From assembly GCA_964509885.1 (NCBI GenBank), contig CAZDZL010000041.1, positions 1-34,672 of the forward strand: a stretch of 34,672 nucleotides of DNA, read 5' to 3'. The notes beneath the pieces were generated by a model that saw only the letters and a program-made list of their open reading frames with translations, searched no databases and had not been told where the DNA came from. A program made the translations under genes and the position numbers. Below, one piece after another: positions 8,563 through 18,573 of the stretch; position 1 is the stretch's first letter; each line of letters opens with the position of its first letter. This stretch comes from Palsa-1447 sp964509885. GTDB taxonomy: Bacteria > Verrucomicrobiota > Verrucomicrobiia > Opitutales > Opitutaceae.

Positions 8563-9237
8563 CTATGGGCCCCAGTAGGGCGCAAGATAGGGCGGCCCGA
8601 CAGGCCCATACAGCGAATAGGGCCCGTAGGGTCCGTACAGTCCCAGCAGGCCCTTCCCCTTGAATTCGTCGAAGCCGACGCCGACGGTGAACCGTCCCGT
8701 GGGGTCGGTGACGCTGACGTCGGCCGAGGTCCCGTAGAAGCTCCTGCCGTGGCTGCCTCCTCCCACGGTCACGGAGAGGTCGCCGTGCACCTCCGCGCGC
8801 AGCGGCGCTGAAACCTGCACCTTGGAAGGGGAGGGGGAAGGCTTGGCCTTGGGCGGGGAATAGGCGAAGGGTTGCTCGGGGGGCGGCCCGAGGGCGATGG
8901 ACCTCGCGACGATCCTGTCGAGGGCCGCGCGCTCCTTGTCGGTGAGCCCGCCCAATCCCGCCGATTCCCGTTCGCTCTCTGTGTGCCGCGCCAGGAAGGG
9001 CGAGGCAAAGGCCGTCACGCCGCCCTGCTGGGCGAGCGTCGCGTCATGGGACACGAGGGCGTCCAATGCCGCCGCCTGCTCCGCCGACAGCTTCGTGATC
9101 CCCGCCGAGACGCCCTCCTGGGGCGAAAGGTTCTCGCAGAAGCCGTCGTCGGCCGCACGGGCCGACGCCGCCCAGAGCAGTGCCGCGCACGCGAGTCCCG
9201 CGCGGGCACGCTTCATGAAGGGGTTGGGGATTTTCAT
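8563..9237 (-). CDS. Secreted hypothetical protein with Gly-Pro-Tyr-rich tail
   Basis: A 224-residue protein with an N-terminal signal peptide (hydrophobic LACAALLWAASARA before ADDGF). Residues about 40-110 look helical and include two related segments, KLSAEQAAALDALV and LTDKERAALDRIV, each beginning with a Leu-(Ser/Thr) helix cap, followed in both cases by a short loop. A Pro/Ser/Lys-rich spacer precedes a segment with beta character (VQVSAPLRAEVHGDLSVTVGGG, then FTVGVGFDEF). The C-terminus is a low-complexity run of Gly-Pro-Tyr/Leu units (LYGPYGPYSLYGPVGPPY). The start is the ATG at 9237; an ATG seven codons later would also keep the signal peptide. No family is recognised and no function is proposed. 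Confidence 0.65.
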   Translation of the reverse strand: MKIPNPFMKRARAGLACAALLWAASARAADDGFCENLSPQEGVSAGITKLSAEQAAALDALVSHDATLAQQGGVTAFASPFLARHTESERESAGLGGLTDKERAALDRIVARSIALGPPPEQPFAYSPPKAKPSPSPSKVQVSAPLRAEVHGDLSVTVGGGSHGRSFYGTSADVSVTDPTGRFTVGVGFDEFKGKGLLGLYGPYGPYSLYGPVGPPYLAPYWGP

Positions 9238-9281
9238 CCTGCTAAGTGAGACGCAGGGACCATGCTAAAGTTCCGGGACAG

Positions 9282-11969
<2,688 letters not shown>

Positions 11970-11985
11970 CGGGCGACCGCCGGCT

Positions 11986-13056
11986 TCAGGCAATGACCAG
12001 CCGCTCGAGGCCGCTCAGGCGCATGGCGGCCTCGCGCCCCGGCGGCACGCGGGGGGGGAAGGAGTGCACGGCCTCCGCAATGGCCGATATGTGCGCGGGT
12101 GTCGATCCGCAGCATCCCCCGACCATGTTCAGCCAGCCGTTGCGCGCAAAGTCCCCGAGCACGGCGGCCATGTCGGCCGGCGCCTCGTCGTACCCGCCGA
12201 AGGCGTTCGGGAGCCCCGCATTCGGGTAGCAGGTGGTGAAGCAGCTCGCGATGGAGGAGAGCTCCTCCACGTAGGGCCTCATCTGGCGCCCCCCGAGGGC
12301 GCAGTTGATGCCGACCGAGAAGGGCTTGGCGTGGGCGATGCTCGCGTAGAAGGCGCTGATCGTCTGACCCGACAGCGTCCGGCCCGACGCGTCCGTGATC
12401 GTGACCGACAGCATGACGGGCAGCCGCACGCCCGTCTCGTCGAAGAGGAGCTCGGTCGCGAAGAGCGCGGCCTTCGCGTTCAGGGTGTCGAAGATGGTCT
12501 CGATCAGCAGCGCATCGACGCCGCCGGCCGCGAGCGAGCGGGCCTGCTCGAGGTAGGCCGTGACGACCTGGTCCCACGTGACCGCCCGGAAGTCGGGCCG
12601 GTTCACGTCGGGGGACATCGAGAGGGTTCTGTTCAGGGGCCCGATGGCGCCCGCGACAAAGCGCGGCCTGCCTGGGTCGGCGGCCTGGGCCTTGTCGCGC
12701 GCCCGCCTCGCCGCGGCCACGGCCGCCGCGTTCATCTCGGGGACGACCGACTCGGTGCCGTAGTCGGCCTGCGAGATCACGGTCGAGTTGAAGGTGTTGG
12801 TCTCGACGATGTCGGCGCCCGCCGCGAAGTACTCCGCGTGGATGCTCTCGATCACGTCGGGCCGCGTGAGGGACAGGAGGTCGTTGTTGCCCTTCAGGTC
12901 CTTGGGGTGGCCGGCGAATCGCGCGCCCCTGAAATCGGGCTCCTCGAGCCCGCGCGTCTGGATCATCGTGCCCATGGCGCCGTCCAGGACGGCGATGCGC
13001 GATTCAAACAGGTGCCGCAGGGCGGCGAACGAGGGGGATTCGTGGGGGGAGGCCAT
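11986..13056 (-). CDS. Homocysteine methyltransferase domain protein, N-terminal part of a split MetH
   Basis: A 356-residue protein equal to the first barrel of MetH, which binds homocysteine through zinc. It begins near residue 20 with VLDGAMGTMIQTRGL. The three zinc cysteines are visible at C252 (GINCALGG) and C315/C316 (GGCCGST); their spacing of 63 and 1 matches E. coli MetH C247/C310/C311. It ends RLSGLERLVIA, where a fused MetH would continue into the folate domain. The next gene starts within 20 bases, so the two are surely co-translated. Either a genuine two-subunit enzyme or a recent or artefactual frameshift could explain this. The gene is divergent from the TonB receptor gene, and an AT-rich palindrome lies 70 bases upstream of its start. 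Confidence 0.92.
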   Translation of the reverse strand: MASPHESPSFAALRHLFESRIAVLDGAMGTMIQTRGLEEPDFRGARFAGHPKDLKGNNDLLSLTRPDVIESIHAEYFAAGADIVETNTFNSTVISQADYGTESVVPEMNAAAVAAARRARDKAQAADPGRPRFVAGAIGPLNRTLSMSPDVNRPDFRAVTWDQVVTAYLEQARSLAAGGVDALLIETIFDTLNAKAALFATELLFDETGVRLPVMLSVTITDASGRTLSGQTISAFYASIAHAKPFSVGINCALGGRQMRPYVEELSSIASCFTTCYPNAGLPNAFGGYDEAPADMAAVLGDFARNGWLNMVGGCCGSTPAHISAIAEAVHSFPPRVPPGREAAMRLSGLERLVIA

Positions 13057-13126
13057 GGGCGTGTGGGGATGATCAGTTCCGATGCCGGCTTAAAGGCAAT
13101 GCATTCGGGAAGGGATGGCAAGCTAC

Positions 13127-13154
13127 ATATCAATAAATACGCATTTATTGATAT
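13127..13154. promoter_or_regulatory. Perfect 12-bp inverted repeat, candidate operator upstream of metH
   Basis: ATATCAATAAAT and ATTTATTGATAT form perfect 12-base arms around a 4-base centre, in otherwise GC-rich DNA. It sits 70 bases upstream of the homocysteine methyltransferase start on the minus strand. Symmetry, arm length and AT content resemble operators of ArsR-family repressors; an S-adenosylhomocysteine-responsive regulator of methionine genes would fit the context. That assignment is inference. It could also overlap the metH promoter or serve the divergent receptor gene. Confidence 0.55.
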
Positions 13155-13189
13155 GATTGTCTTTGACACCCGTTACCCCTTGCTGGACA

Positions 13190-13425
13190 GTCGCATCGCC
13201 CGTCGTTCTTTGTCCCACCATTTCGGGAATCAAGGGAAGGCCGTTAGAACCGGCCACAGTTGCGCTGCGGTAACGCATCACAGACCCATCACCGCGCCGT
13301 CCGACGGCGCGGGCAAAGCCAATCGGGGCTCTCACCCCGGTGAAGGCGAGGGGCGAGGAAAAGCCAGTCGGGCCGTCTCCGGCCCCACAGGCGACACATG
13401 CGGAGTCCGAATACCTGGCCCGGAA
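13190..13425 (+). ncRNA. Cobalamin (B12) riboswitch in the leader of the TonB receptor gene
   Basis: The conserved core is readable at 13234-13273. It begins GGGAAGGCCG, passes through the internal GAA loop with a GGCC/GGCC pairing, and continues into TTGCGCTGCGGTAAC, which matches the pattern around paired regions P3 to P5 of cobalamin riboswitches. A GC hairpin (CGCGCCG/CGGCGCG) follows near 13293-13311 as a peripheral element. The B12-box-like segment GAGTCCGAATACCTGGCC is at 13403-13420. The 5' limit is approximate. Placement 74 bases before a BtuB-like receptor fits control by adenosylcobalamin or a related cobalamin. From family knowledge binding would turn expression off. Confidence 0.85.
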
Positions 13426-13435
13426 TTCACATTCG

Positions 13436-13459
13436 TCCGGCGCGATTGCGCGCGCCGGA
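13436..13459 (+). promoter_or_regulatory. GC-rich hairpin between B12 box and start codon
   Basis: TCCGGCGCG and CGCGCCGGA form a perfect 9-bp stem with a 6-base loop. No T-run follows, so it is not a classical terminator. Its position just after the B12 box suggests the riboswitch expression platform or an mRNA structure affecting ribosome access; this is inference. Confidence 0.45.
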
Positions 13460-13498
13460 TCCGATAACTTCATCGCAAAAGTGAAGACCTGAACCCGT

Positions 13499-15355
13499 AT
13501 GAACACAAAATTCCTGCACGGCTGCGTGGCCGTGCTCGCCGCGTCAGCACTGGCGCGGCCCGTCCATTCCCAGTCCGGCCCGGAAAGCCAGCTCGACCCC
13601 TTCCTGGTGGTCGCGACCCGGACGTCCTCGGATATCCGAACGCTCGGCACCGCCGCGGATCTTATCACGGCGGAGGACCTTTCCCGCCAGCAGATCACGT
13701 CGCCCGCGGCTGCGCTGGGCGGCGTTCCGGGCGCCCCCGCTTTCGCAAACGGCGCGCTCGGCTCGGACATCTCTATCTTCACGCGCGGGTCGGACTCGGA
13801 CCAGACCCTATTCCTTGTCGACGGGATCCGCCTGAACGACGCGAACACGGACTATGCGGTGTTCCTCGGCGGCTCGCGCCTGGGCGCGACGGACACGATC
13901 GAGATCGCCCGTGGGCCCCAGAGCACGCTCTACGGGAGCGAGGCCGTGGGCGGCGTCATCTCCATCCAGGCCCAGAAGGGCTCCGGGGAGCCGTCCGCCA
14001 GCATTTCCGCCGAGGCGGGAAGCTTCGGCACGGTCGCCGGAACGCTGGACGCCCAGGGAGCGCGGGATGCATGGGCCTGGTCGCTCTCGGCCACGGGGGC
14101 GCACACGGCGAATGACCGCCCGAACAATGACTTCGACAGCGCCGACCTGGTGCTTCGGCTCGACCGGGAGATTTCAAAGGGGGTGTCGGTTGGCGCCACG
14201 CTGCGGGGCTTCGAGGGCCGGTTCGGTGACCCGGGCGACATCTACACGAACGATGCCTATGCCCACGAGACCGAGGGCAACTGGCTGGGAACTGTTTTTA
14301 CCGATCTCACGCTGGCACCGGACTGGACCGCGCACGTCACCGCAGGCGGCCAGGACAGGCGCTACGTGTCGTTTGACGAACTGCCGGGGGTGTTCACCTC
14401 AACGACGGTCGTCCAGAACCGCCGGGGCGTCCTGGACGCGCAGTCGACGTATGCCGGACTCGCGAGGCAAAAGATCACCGTCGGCGTGACGGGCGAGGAT
14501 GAAACGACCCAGGACGACGGCTATGGCAACATCGACCGGCGCCAGACTTTCCTCGCGGGCTTTGCCGAGGACGAGTGGCATCCCTTCAATTCCATCTACC
14601 TCACGGGTGGCCTGCGCTACGACGACTTCGACACCTTCGGCACGGCCGTCACGGGCCGAGCCACCGCGGCATGGCTGAGCACGGACCGCTCGGTCAAGCT
14701 GCGGGCGAGCTACGGGACGGGATTCAACGCGCCCAGCTTCCTTGAGCTCTACGGGGTGGACACGGGATACGTGGGAAACCCGGACCTGAAGCCCGAGCGC
14801 TCGAGGGGCGGCGACGCGGGCATCGACTATTATCTCCCCGGGAAGGCCGGCTCGCTCAGCGCGACGTGGTTTCGGAACGACTACAGCAACCTGATCGACT
14901 ACAACTTCAACGTGTACCCCGGGACGACCGTCAATGTCGGCCGGGCGCGCACGGAGGGAGTCGAGCTCGAGGCGAAGCTCAGGCTGGCCGCCGGTTTCGA
15001 GCTCCACGCCTCGTACACCTACCTGGATGCGAACAACCTGACGGACGGCGTGCGCCTTCTTCGGCGCCCCAGGAACAGCGGGAGCGCCGACCTCTGGAGG
15101 GACCTCGGGGGAGGGTGGAGCGCGGGGGTGGGCGTCCAGGTCGTCGCCGACCGCGAGGACGTCGACGCGCAGACATTCGAGACCGTCGACGACCCCAACT
15201 ATGCCGTCGCGAGGGTCTATGCCGAGTGGCGCGCCAGCAAGCGCCTGTCACTTAAGGCGCGGGTCGAGAACGCGCTCAACGAGAAGTACCAGCCCGTGAA
15301 CGGATACCCGGCGCTGGGTTTTGGCGCCTTTGGCGAGGTGGACTGGAGGTTGTGA
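13499..15355 (+). CDS. btuB: TonB-dependent outer-membrane receptor, BtuB-like (cobalamin uptake)
   Basis: A 618-residue outer-membrane receptor. It has an N-terminal signal peptide (residues about 1-25), a TonB-box-like FLVVATR at residues 35-41, a plug domain (about 45-160, with LFLVDGIRLND and IEIARGPQSTLYGSEAVGGVI), and a beta-barrel ending VDWRL. Length matches BtuB (about 600) rather than large siderophore or SusC-type receptors. The cobalamin riboswitch in its leader and the neighbouring B12-dependent methionine synthase are the main reasons to assign vitamin B12 as substrate. From sequence alone another small ligand remains possible. No strong ribosome site is visible before the ATG. 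It is not followed by BtuCDF-type genes in this window. Confidence 0.88.
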   Translation: MNTKFLHGCVAVLAASALARPVHSQSGPESQLDPFLVVATRTSSDIRTLGTAADLITAEDLSRQQITSPAAALGGVPGAPAFANGALGSDISIFTRGSDSDQTLFLVDGIRLNDANTDYAVFLGGSRLGATDTIEIARGPQSTLYGSEAVGGVISIQAQKGSGEPSASISAEAGSFGTVAGTLDAQGARDAWAWSLSATGAHTANDRPNNDFDSADLVLRLDREISKGVSVGATLRGFEGRFGDPGDIYTNDAYAHETEGNWLGTVFTDLTLAPDWTAHVTAGGQDRRYVSFDELPGVFTSTTVVQNRRGVLDAQSTYAGLARQKITVGVTGEDETTQDDGYGNIDRRQTFLAGFAEDEWHPFNSIYLTGGLRYDDFDTFGTAVTGRATAAWLSTDRSVKLRASYGTGFNAPSFLELYGVDTGYVGNPDLKPERSRGGDAGIDYYLPGKAGSLSATWFRNDYSNLIDYNFNVYPGTTVNVGRARTEGVELEAKLRLAAGFELHASYTYLDANNLTDGVRLLRRPRNSGSADLWRDLGGGWSAGVGVQVVADREDVDAQTFETVDDPNYAVARVYAEWRASKRLSLKARVENALNEKYQPVNGYPALGFGAFGEVDWRL

Positions 15356-15377
15356 AGCGAGGGGGGAACTGGGGTAG

Positions 15378-15578
15378 ATTTTGGGCTTGGCTTCCGGTGC
15401 GCGCCTCGCGATTTGCGGCGTTGCGAAGATCGATTTCCTCGTTAGCTGGAACTTCAAGCATCTGGCCCATTTGCGTCGGGAATCTGGATTCAATTCCGTG
15501 AACCTCTTGCAAGGATACCCTCCTGTGCGAATTGTGGCTCCCACCGCATTGATTCATGGCCAAGAAGAAACAATTTGA
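15378..15578 (+). pseudogene. Truncated PIN-domain (VapC-like) toxin remnant
   Basis: The open frame after the stop at 15375 reads ...AKIDFLVSWNFKHLAHLRRESGF... and ...NLLQGYPPVRIVAPTALIHG. This is the C-terminal half of the PIN-domain nuclease proteins of toxin-antitoxin loci, where a (V/L)SWNFKH motif is typical. The N-terminal half with the first catalytic Asp is absent, and the remnant follows the receptor gene after only 22 bases. It has no convincing start codon, and base composition is lower in GC than its neighbours. I read it as a deletion remnant of a horizontally acquired locus. It overlaps the small gene at 15556 by 23 bases, a usual arrangement for toxin and partner. Confidence 0.65.
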
Positions 15579-15732
15579 TGCCATCGCTGCCTCCCGGCGC
15601 TGGCGGCGAGCGGCAAGCAAGCGCCTCGCAGGCTTGAACTTCTCCGAGCAGCAGGAGTTGCTCAACCGTTCCGCGTCGAGGGTTTTCGCTGCTGCGCCCA
15701 AGCGCCGTACTTCCACCGCTTCAAAGGGGTGA
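15556..15732 (+). CDS. Small basic protein, partner of the PIN-domain remnant
   Basis: A 58-residue Lys/Arg-rich protein beginning MAKKKQFDAIAASRRWRRAA, overlapping the end of the PIN remnant in another frame. Small proteins with a KKFDAVAESRRW-like start follow PIN-domain toxins in many genomes, so it is probably the partner or antitoxin-side protein of the broken pair. With the toxin truncated it may no longer be functional. Lower GC than neighbours supports acquisition. The rest of the 470-base stretch between the receptor gene and the gene at 15824 shows no other gene. Confidence 0.5.
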   Translation: MAKKKQFDAIAASRRWRRAASKRLAGLNFSEQQELLNRSASRVFAAAPKRRTSTASKG

Positions 15733-15823
15733 ATCACTCGCATTCGGTCGGCCGTCAGGGAGAGATACATATTCTCTTGGATGGGCAGGCACAGAACACG
15801 CGCTCCAAGGGTTTGACCGGGCC

Positions 15824-17650
15824 GTGAGCCGGGTCTTGGCTTCGGGCATGCCCCAAGCCCGAATCCTTGCCTTGCTGGTTCTGCTCCTTCCCCTTTCGGG
15901 CGCCGGCGAGCCGTCCCCGGCGGCAGTCCGCCCAACGGACGCCTACGTGCCGGCTGAGATCGCCGGGATGACCCACGCGCAGTCGAGCGAGCTACGCGAG
16001 CTCGTCGACCGCTTCGTCGCGGACCGGGACGAGATCCTTCGATTCTACGACGTCAGCGGCTCGGAGCTGCAGGTCCGGCGCATGCGGGAATTCTACTCCG
16101 CCTGGCGCAAGCGCCTCGAGGCGATGCCCTACGACGGCCTGGGGACGGAGGGCAGGGTGGACTGGCTCCTCATGGCGCGGCAGATCGACTACGAGCTGAA
16201 GCTGCTTGATCGCGGGGAATCCCGCGCGCGAGAGATGGCGCCCCTCATCCCTTTTGCGGGCGACATCGCGAGGCTCCAGGAGTCCCGCAGGCTCATGGAG
16301 CCCGTCGACCCCCAGGGGTCCGCCGCCGACCTGGACCGGATCGCAAAGCAGGTCGCGAAGCTCCAGGACGGCCTCCAGGCCGGGCTGAAGGCCGATGCAC
16401 CCAAGGACGCGAAGGGTGCCCCGCCGCTCACAACCACGCGGATCGTGGCCTACAGGTCCGTCGCGGCCCTCGCCGGCCTGAGGGATTCCCTCGATGACTG
16501 GTACAAGTTCTACGACGGCTACGACCCCTCGTTCGGGTGGTGGGTTCACGCATCGCACGACAAGCTCAACGAGGCGCTGGACGGCTACGTCAAGTTCCTG
16601 AAGGAAAAGGTTGTAGGCATCGAGCCGGGCAAGGACGAGCCGATCGTCGGCGACCCGATCGGCCGCGAGGGCATCGACGCCGAGCTCGCCCACGAGATGA
16701 TCGCCTACAGGCCGGAGGATCTCCTCGCGATCGCCAACCGGGAATTCGCGTGGTGCGATACCGAGCTGAAGAAGGCGTCGCGCGAGATGGGTTTCGGCGA
16801 CGACTGGAAGGCGGCGATGGAGAAGGTGAAGCAGGACCACCTGCCCCCGGGCGGCCAGCCCGCCCTCGTGCGCAGCCTCGCCCTCGAGGCCGTGCGCTTC
16901 GTCCAGGACAGGGACCTGATGACCATCCCGCCGCTCGCCGCGGATTCGTGGAAGATCGAGATGATGAGCCCGGCGCGCCAGAAGGTCGCCCCCTTTTTCC
17001 TCGGTGGGCCCGACATCCTGGTCGCGTTCCCGACGGACGCGATGGACTACGACGACAAGCTCCAGAGCCTGCGGGCCAACAACGTCCACTTCGCGCGCGC
17101 GACCGTGTTCCACGAGCTGATCCCGGGCCACCACATGCAGTACTACTACTCGAGCCGGTCGAACCCCCACCGCGAGCTGTTCACGACGCCGTTCTGGGTC
17201 GAGGGCTGGGCCGTGTGGTGGGAGTTTCAGTTCTGGGACATGGGCTGGCCGAAATCGCCCGAGGACAGGATGGGCATGCTCTTCTGGAGGTCACACCGCT
17301 GCGCCCGGATTATCTTCTCCCTCAACTTCCACCTTGGGAAGTGGACCCCCGAAGAGTGCATCGACTTCCTCGTCGACCGCGTGGGCCATGAGCGCGCGAG
17401 CGCCACGGGCGAGGTGCGGCGCTCCTTCAACGGAACGTTCTCCCCGATGTACCAGGCGGGCTACATGCTGGGCGCGCTCCAGCTGCGCGCTCTCCACCAC
17501 GAGCTGGTCTCGCCGGGCGGGATGTCCGACAGGACCTTCCACGACGCCATCCTCGAGGGAGGCCCGATGCCGATCGAGATGGTGCGAGTGCGCCTGAAGG
17601 GCGAAAAGCCGCCAGCCGACTTCGCCCCGCAGTGGCGCTTTGCCGACTGA
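15824..17650 (+). CDS. DUF885 family secreted metallopeptidase-like protein
   Basis: A 608-residue protein with a signal peptide (LALLVLLLPLSGAGE). It starts at GTG 15824, or at the ATG at 15848, which keeps the signal. The DUF885 hallmarks lie in the C-terminal half: HELIPGHHMQ at residues 430-439 (a HExxPGHH zinc-type motif) and WVEGWAVWWE with E460, consistent with a gluzincin-like metal site. Other family-typical stretches are NVHFARATVFHELIPGHH and YQAGYMLGALQL near the end. From family knowledge these are predicted zinc metallopeptidases of uncertain substrate. The protein is probably periplasmic or exported. It is monocistronic: its stop lies 7 bases from the stop of the convergent transporter gene. 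Confidence 0.9.
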   Translation: MSRVLASGMPQARILALLVLLLPLSGAGEPSPAAVRPTDAYVPAEIAGMTHAQSSELRELVDRFVADRDEILRFYDVSGSELQVRRMREFYSAWRKRLEAMPYDGLGTEGRVDWLLMARQIDYELKLLDRGESRAREMAPLIPFAGDIARLQESRRLMEPVDPQGSAADLDRIAKQVAKLQDGLQAGLKADAPKDAKGAPPLTTTRIVAYRSVAALAGLRDSLDDWYKFYDGYDPSFGWWVHASHDKLNEALDGYVKFLKEKVVGIEPGKDEPIVGDPIGREGIDAELAHEMIAYRPEDLLAIANREFAWCDTELKKASREMGFGDDWKAAMEKVKQDHLPPGGQPALVRSLALEAVRFVQDRDLMTIPPLAADSWKIEMMSPARQKVAPFFLGGPDILVAFPTDAMDYDDKLQSLRANNVHFARATVFHELIPGHHMQYYYSSRSNPHRELFTTPFWVEGWAVWWEFQFWDMGWPKSPEDRMGMLFWRSHRCARIIFSLNFHLGKWTPEECIDFLVDRVGHERASATGEVRRSFNGTFSPMYQAGYMLGALQLRALHHELVSPGGMSDRTFHDAILEGGPMPIEMVRVRLKGEKPPADFAPQWRFAD

Positions 17651-17657
17651 CGCCGGT

Positions 17658-18083
17658 TCAGGTCGATCTCCAGGCCAGGACGAGCGAGCCCGCGACGATG
17701 AGGGTTCCCCCGACGGCGTGCTGCCACGACAGCCTCTCCCTCAGGAAAATCCCGGCGAGCACGATGGCGAAGACGACGCTCAGCTTGTCGACGGGGGCGA
17801 CGCGCGAGGCCTCGCCCAGCTGCAGGGCCCGGAAATAGCAGAGCCAGGAAAGCCCGGTCGCCGCGCCAGAGAGCGCCAGGAAGAGGAGGGTCCGTCTCCC
17901 GGGCATTGTGATTGCGCCGGCAGGTGCCGCGGCGAGCGCGATGGCCCAGGTGATGACGAGGACCACCGTGGTCCGGAGGGCCGTCGCAAGGTTGGAGTTC
18001 ACGTGCTCCACGCCGACCTTCGCGAGTATCGCCGTGATTCCCGCGAAGAACGCCGAGAGGAGCGCCCAGACGATCCAGTTCAT
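17658..18083 (-). CDS. Half-size EamA-family membrane protein (single EamA domain)
   Basis: A 141-residue protein of about five hydrophobic segments (MNWIVWALLSAFFAGITAIL at the N-terminus; TLIVAGSLVLAW at the C-terminus). This is one EamA repeat instead of the two of full-length DMT transporters such as the one at 4232-5122. Motifs ILAKVGVEHVNSNLATALRT and EASRVAPVDKLSVVFAIVLAGIFLRERLS are typical of this small class. Single-domain members are expected to act as dimers; the substrate is unknown. A GGGGG tract directly precedes the ATG at 18083. Divergent from the cupin gene, converging on the DUF885 gene. Confidence 0.85.
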   Translation of the reverse strand: MNWIVWALLSAFFAGITAILAKVGVEHVNSNLATALRTTVVLVITWAIALAAAPAGAITMPGRRTLLFLALSGAATGLSWLCYFRALQLGEASRVAPVDKLSVVFAIVLAGIFLRERLSWQHAVGGTLIVAGSLVLAWRST

Positions 18084-18139
18084 CCCCCGGACGCTATCGC
18101 GGCCGAGGGCCAAGTTAAGCCGGAAATGGGAGGGCCTGT

Positions 18140-18169
18140 TTGACAGTTCTCCCCATCCGGCGCTACGAG
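18140..18169 (+). promoter_or_regulatory. Possible promoter of the cupin gene
   Basis: A consensus TTGACA at 18140-18145 is followed after 18 bases by TACGAG at 18164-18169, a poor -10 match. If used, the transcript would begin almost at the start codon (18178). Weak evidence. Confidence 0.25.
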
Positions 18170-18177
18170 TTTGGCCC

Positions 18178-18573
18178 ATGGAAATCAAACGCGTCGGATC
18201 GCAGCCGTCCGGGAAGGGTCCCGCCGACTGGTTCACGGGCACGGTCCGGATCGACCCCCTGGTCCAGGCGCCCGACCCGGCCCGCGTCGCCGCGGCCAGC
18301 GTCACGTTTGAGCCGGGGGCCCGCACCGCCTGGCACACGCACCCCCTCGGGCAGACGCTGATCGTCACGGCAGGCTGCGGATGGGCCCAGAGGAAGGGCG
18401 GCGATGTGGAGGAGATCCACCCCGGCGACGTGGTGTGGTTTGCCCCGGGGGAGAAGCACTGGCACGGGGCCACGCCGACAACGGCCATGACCCACGTTGC
18501 GGTCCAGGAACGGCTGGACGGCAAGGCCGTGGACTGGATGGAGCACGTCAGCGACGGGGAATACAGGCGCTGA
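18178..18573 (+). CDS. Cupin protein closely resembling the Granulicella hydroxynitrile lyase (GtHNL type)
   Basis: A 131-residue single-domain cupin. Compared from memory with the manganese-dependent cupin hydroxynitrile lyase of Granulicella tundricola, it starts the same way (MEIKRVGSQ) and keeps nearly the same numbering. Metal ligands are H53, H55, Q59 and H94 (WHTHPLGQ and GEKHWHG); the substrate-pocket positions A40, V42, T50, H96, H106 and Q110 are also conserved. The characterised enzyme cleaves or forms cyanohydrins in vitro, but the natural role of the family is unclear and an aldehyde- or carbonyl-related role is possible. It diverges from the small EamA gene by 94 bases, so a link to transport of a small compound is conceivable but unproven. 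Confidence 0.85.
   Translation: MEIKRVGSQPSGKGPADWFTGTVRIDPLVQAPDPARVAAASVTFEPGARTAWHTHPLGQTLIVTAGCGWAQRKGGDVEEIHPGDVVWFAPGEKHWHGATPTTAMTHVAVQERLDGKAVDWMEHVSDGEYRR

Noticed and set aside
13190..13425. Riboswitch acting on metH (minus strand)
   Set aside because: The conserved core and the B12 box read only on the plus strand, toward the receptor gene.
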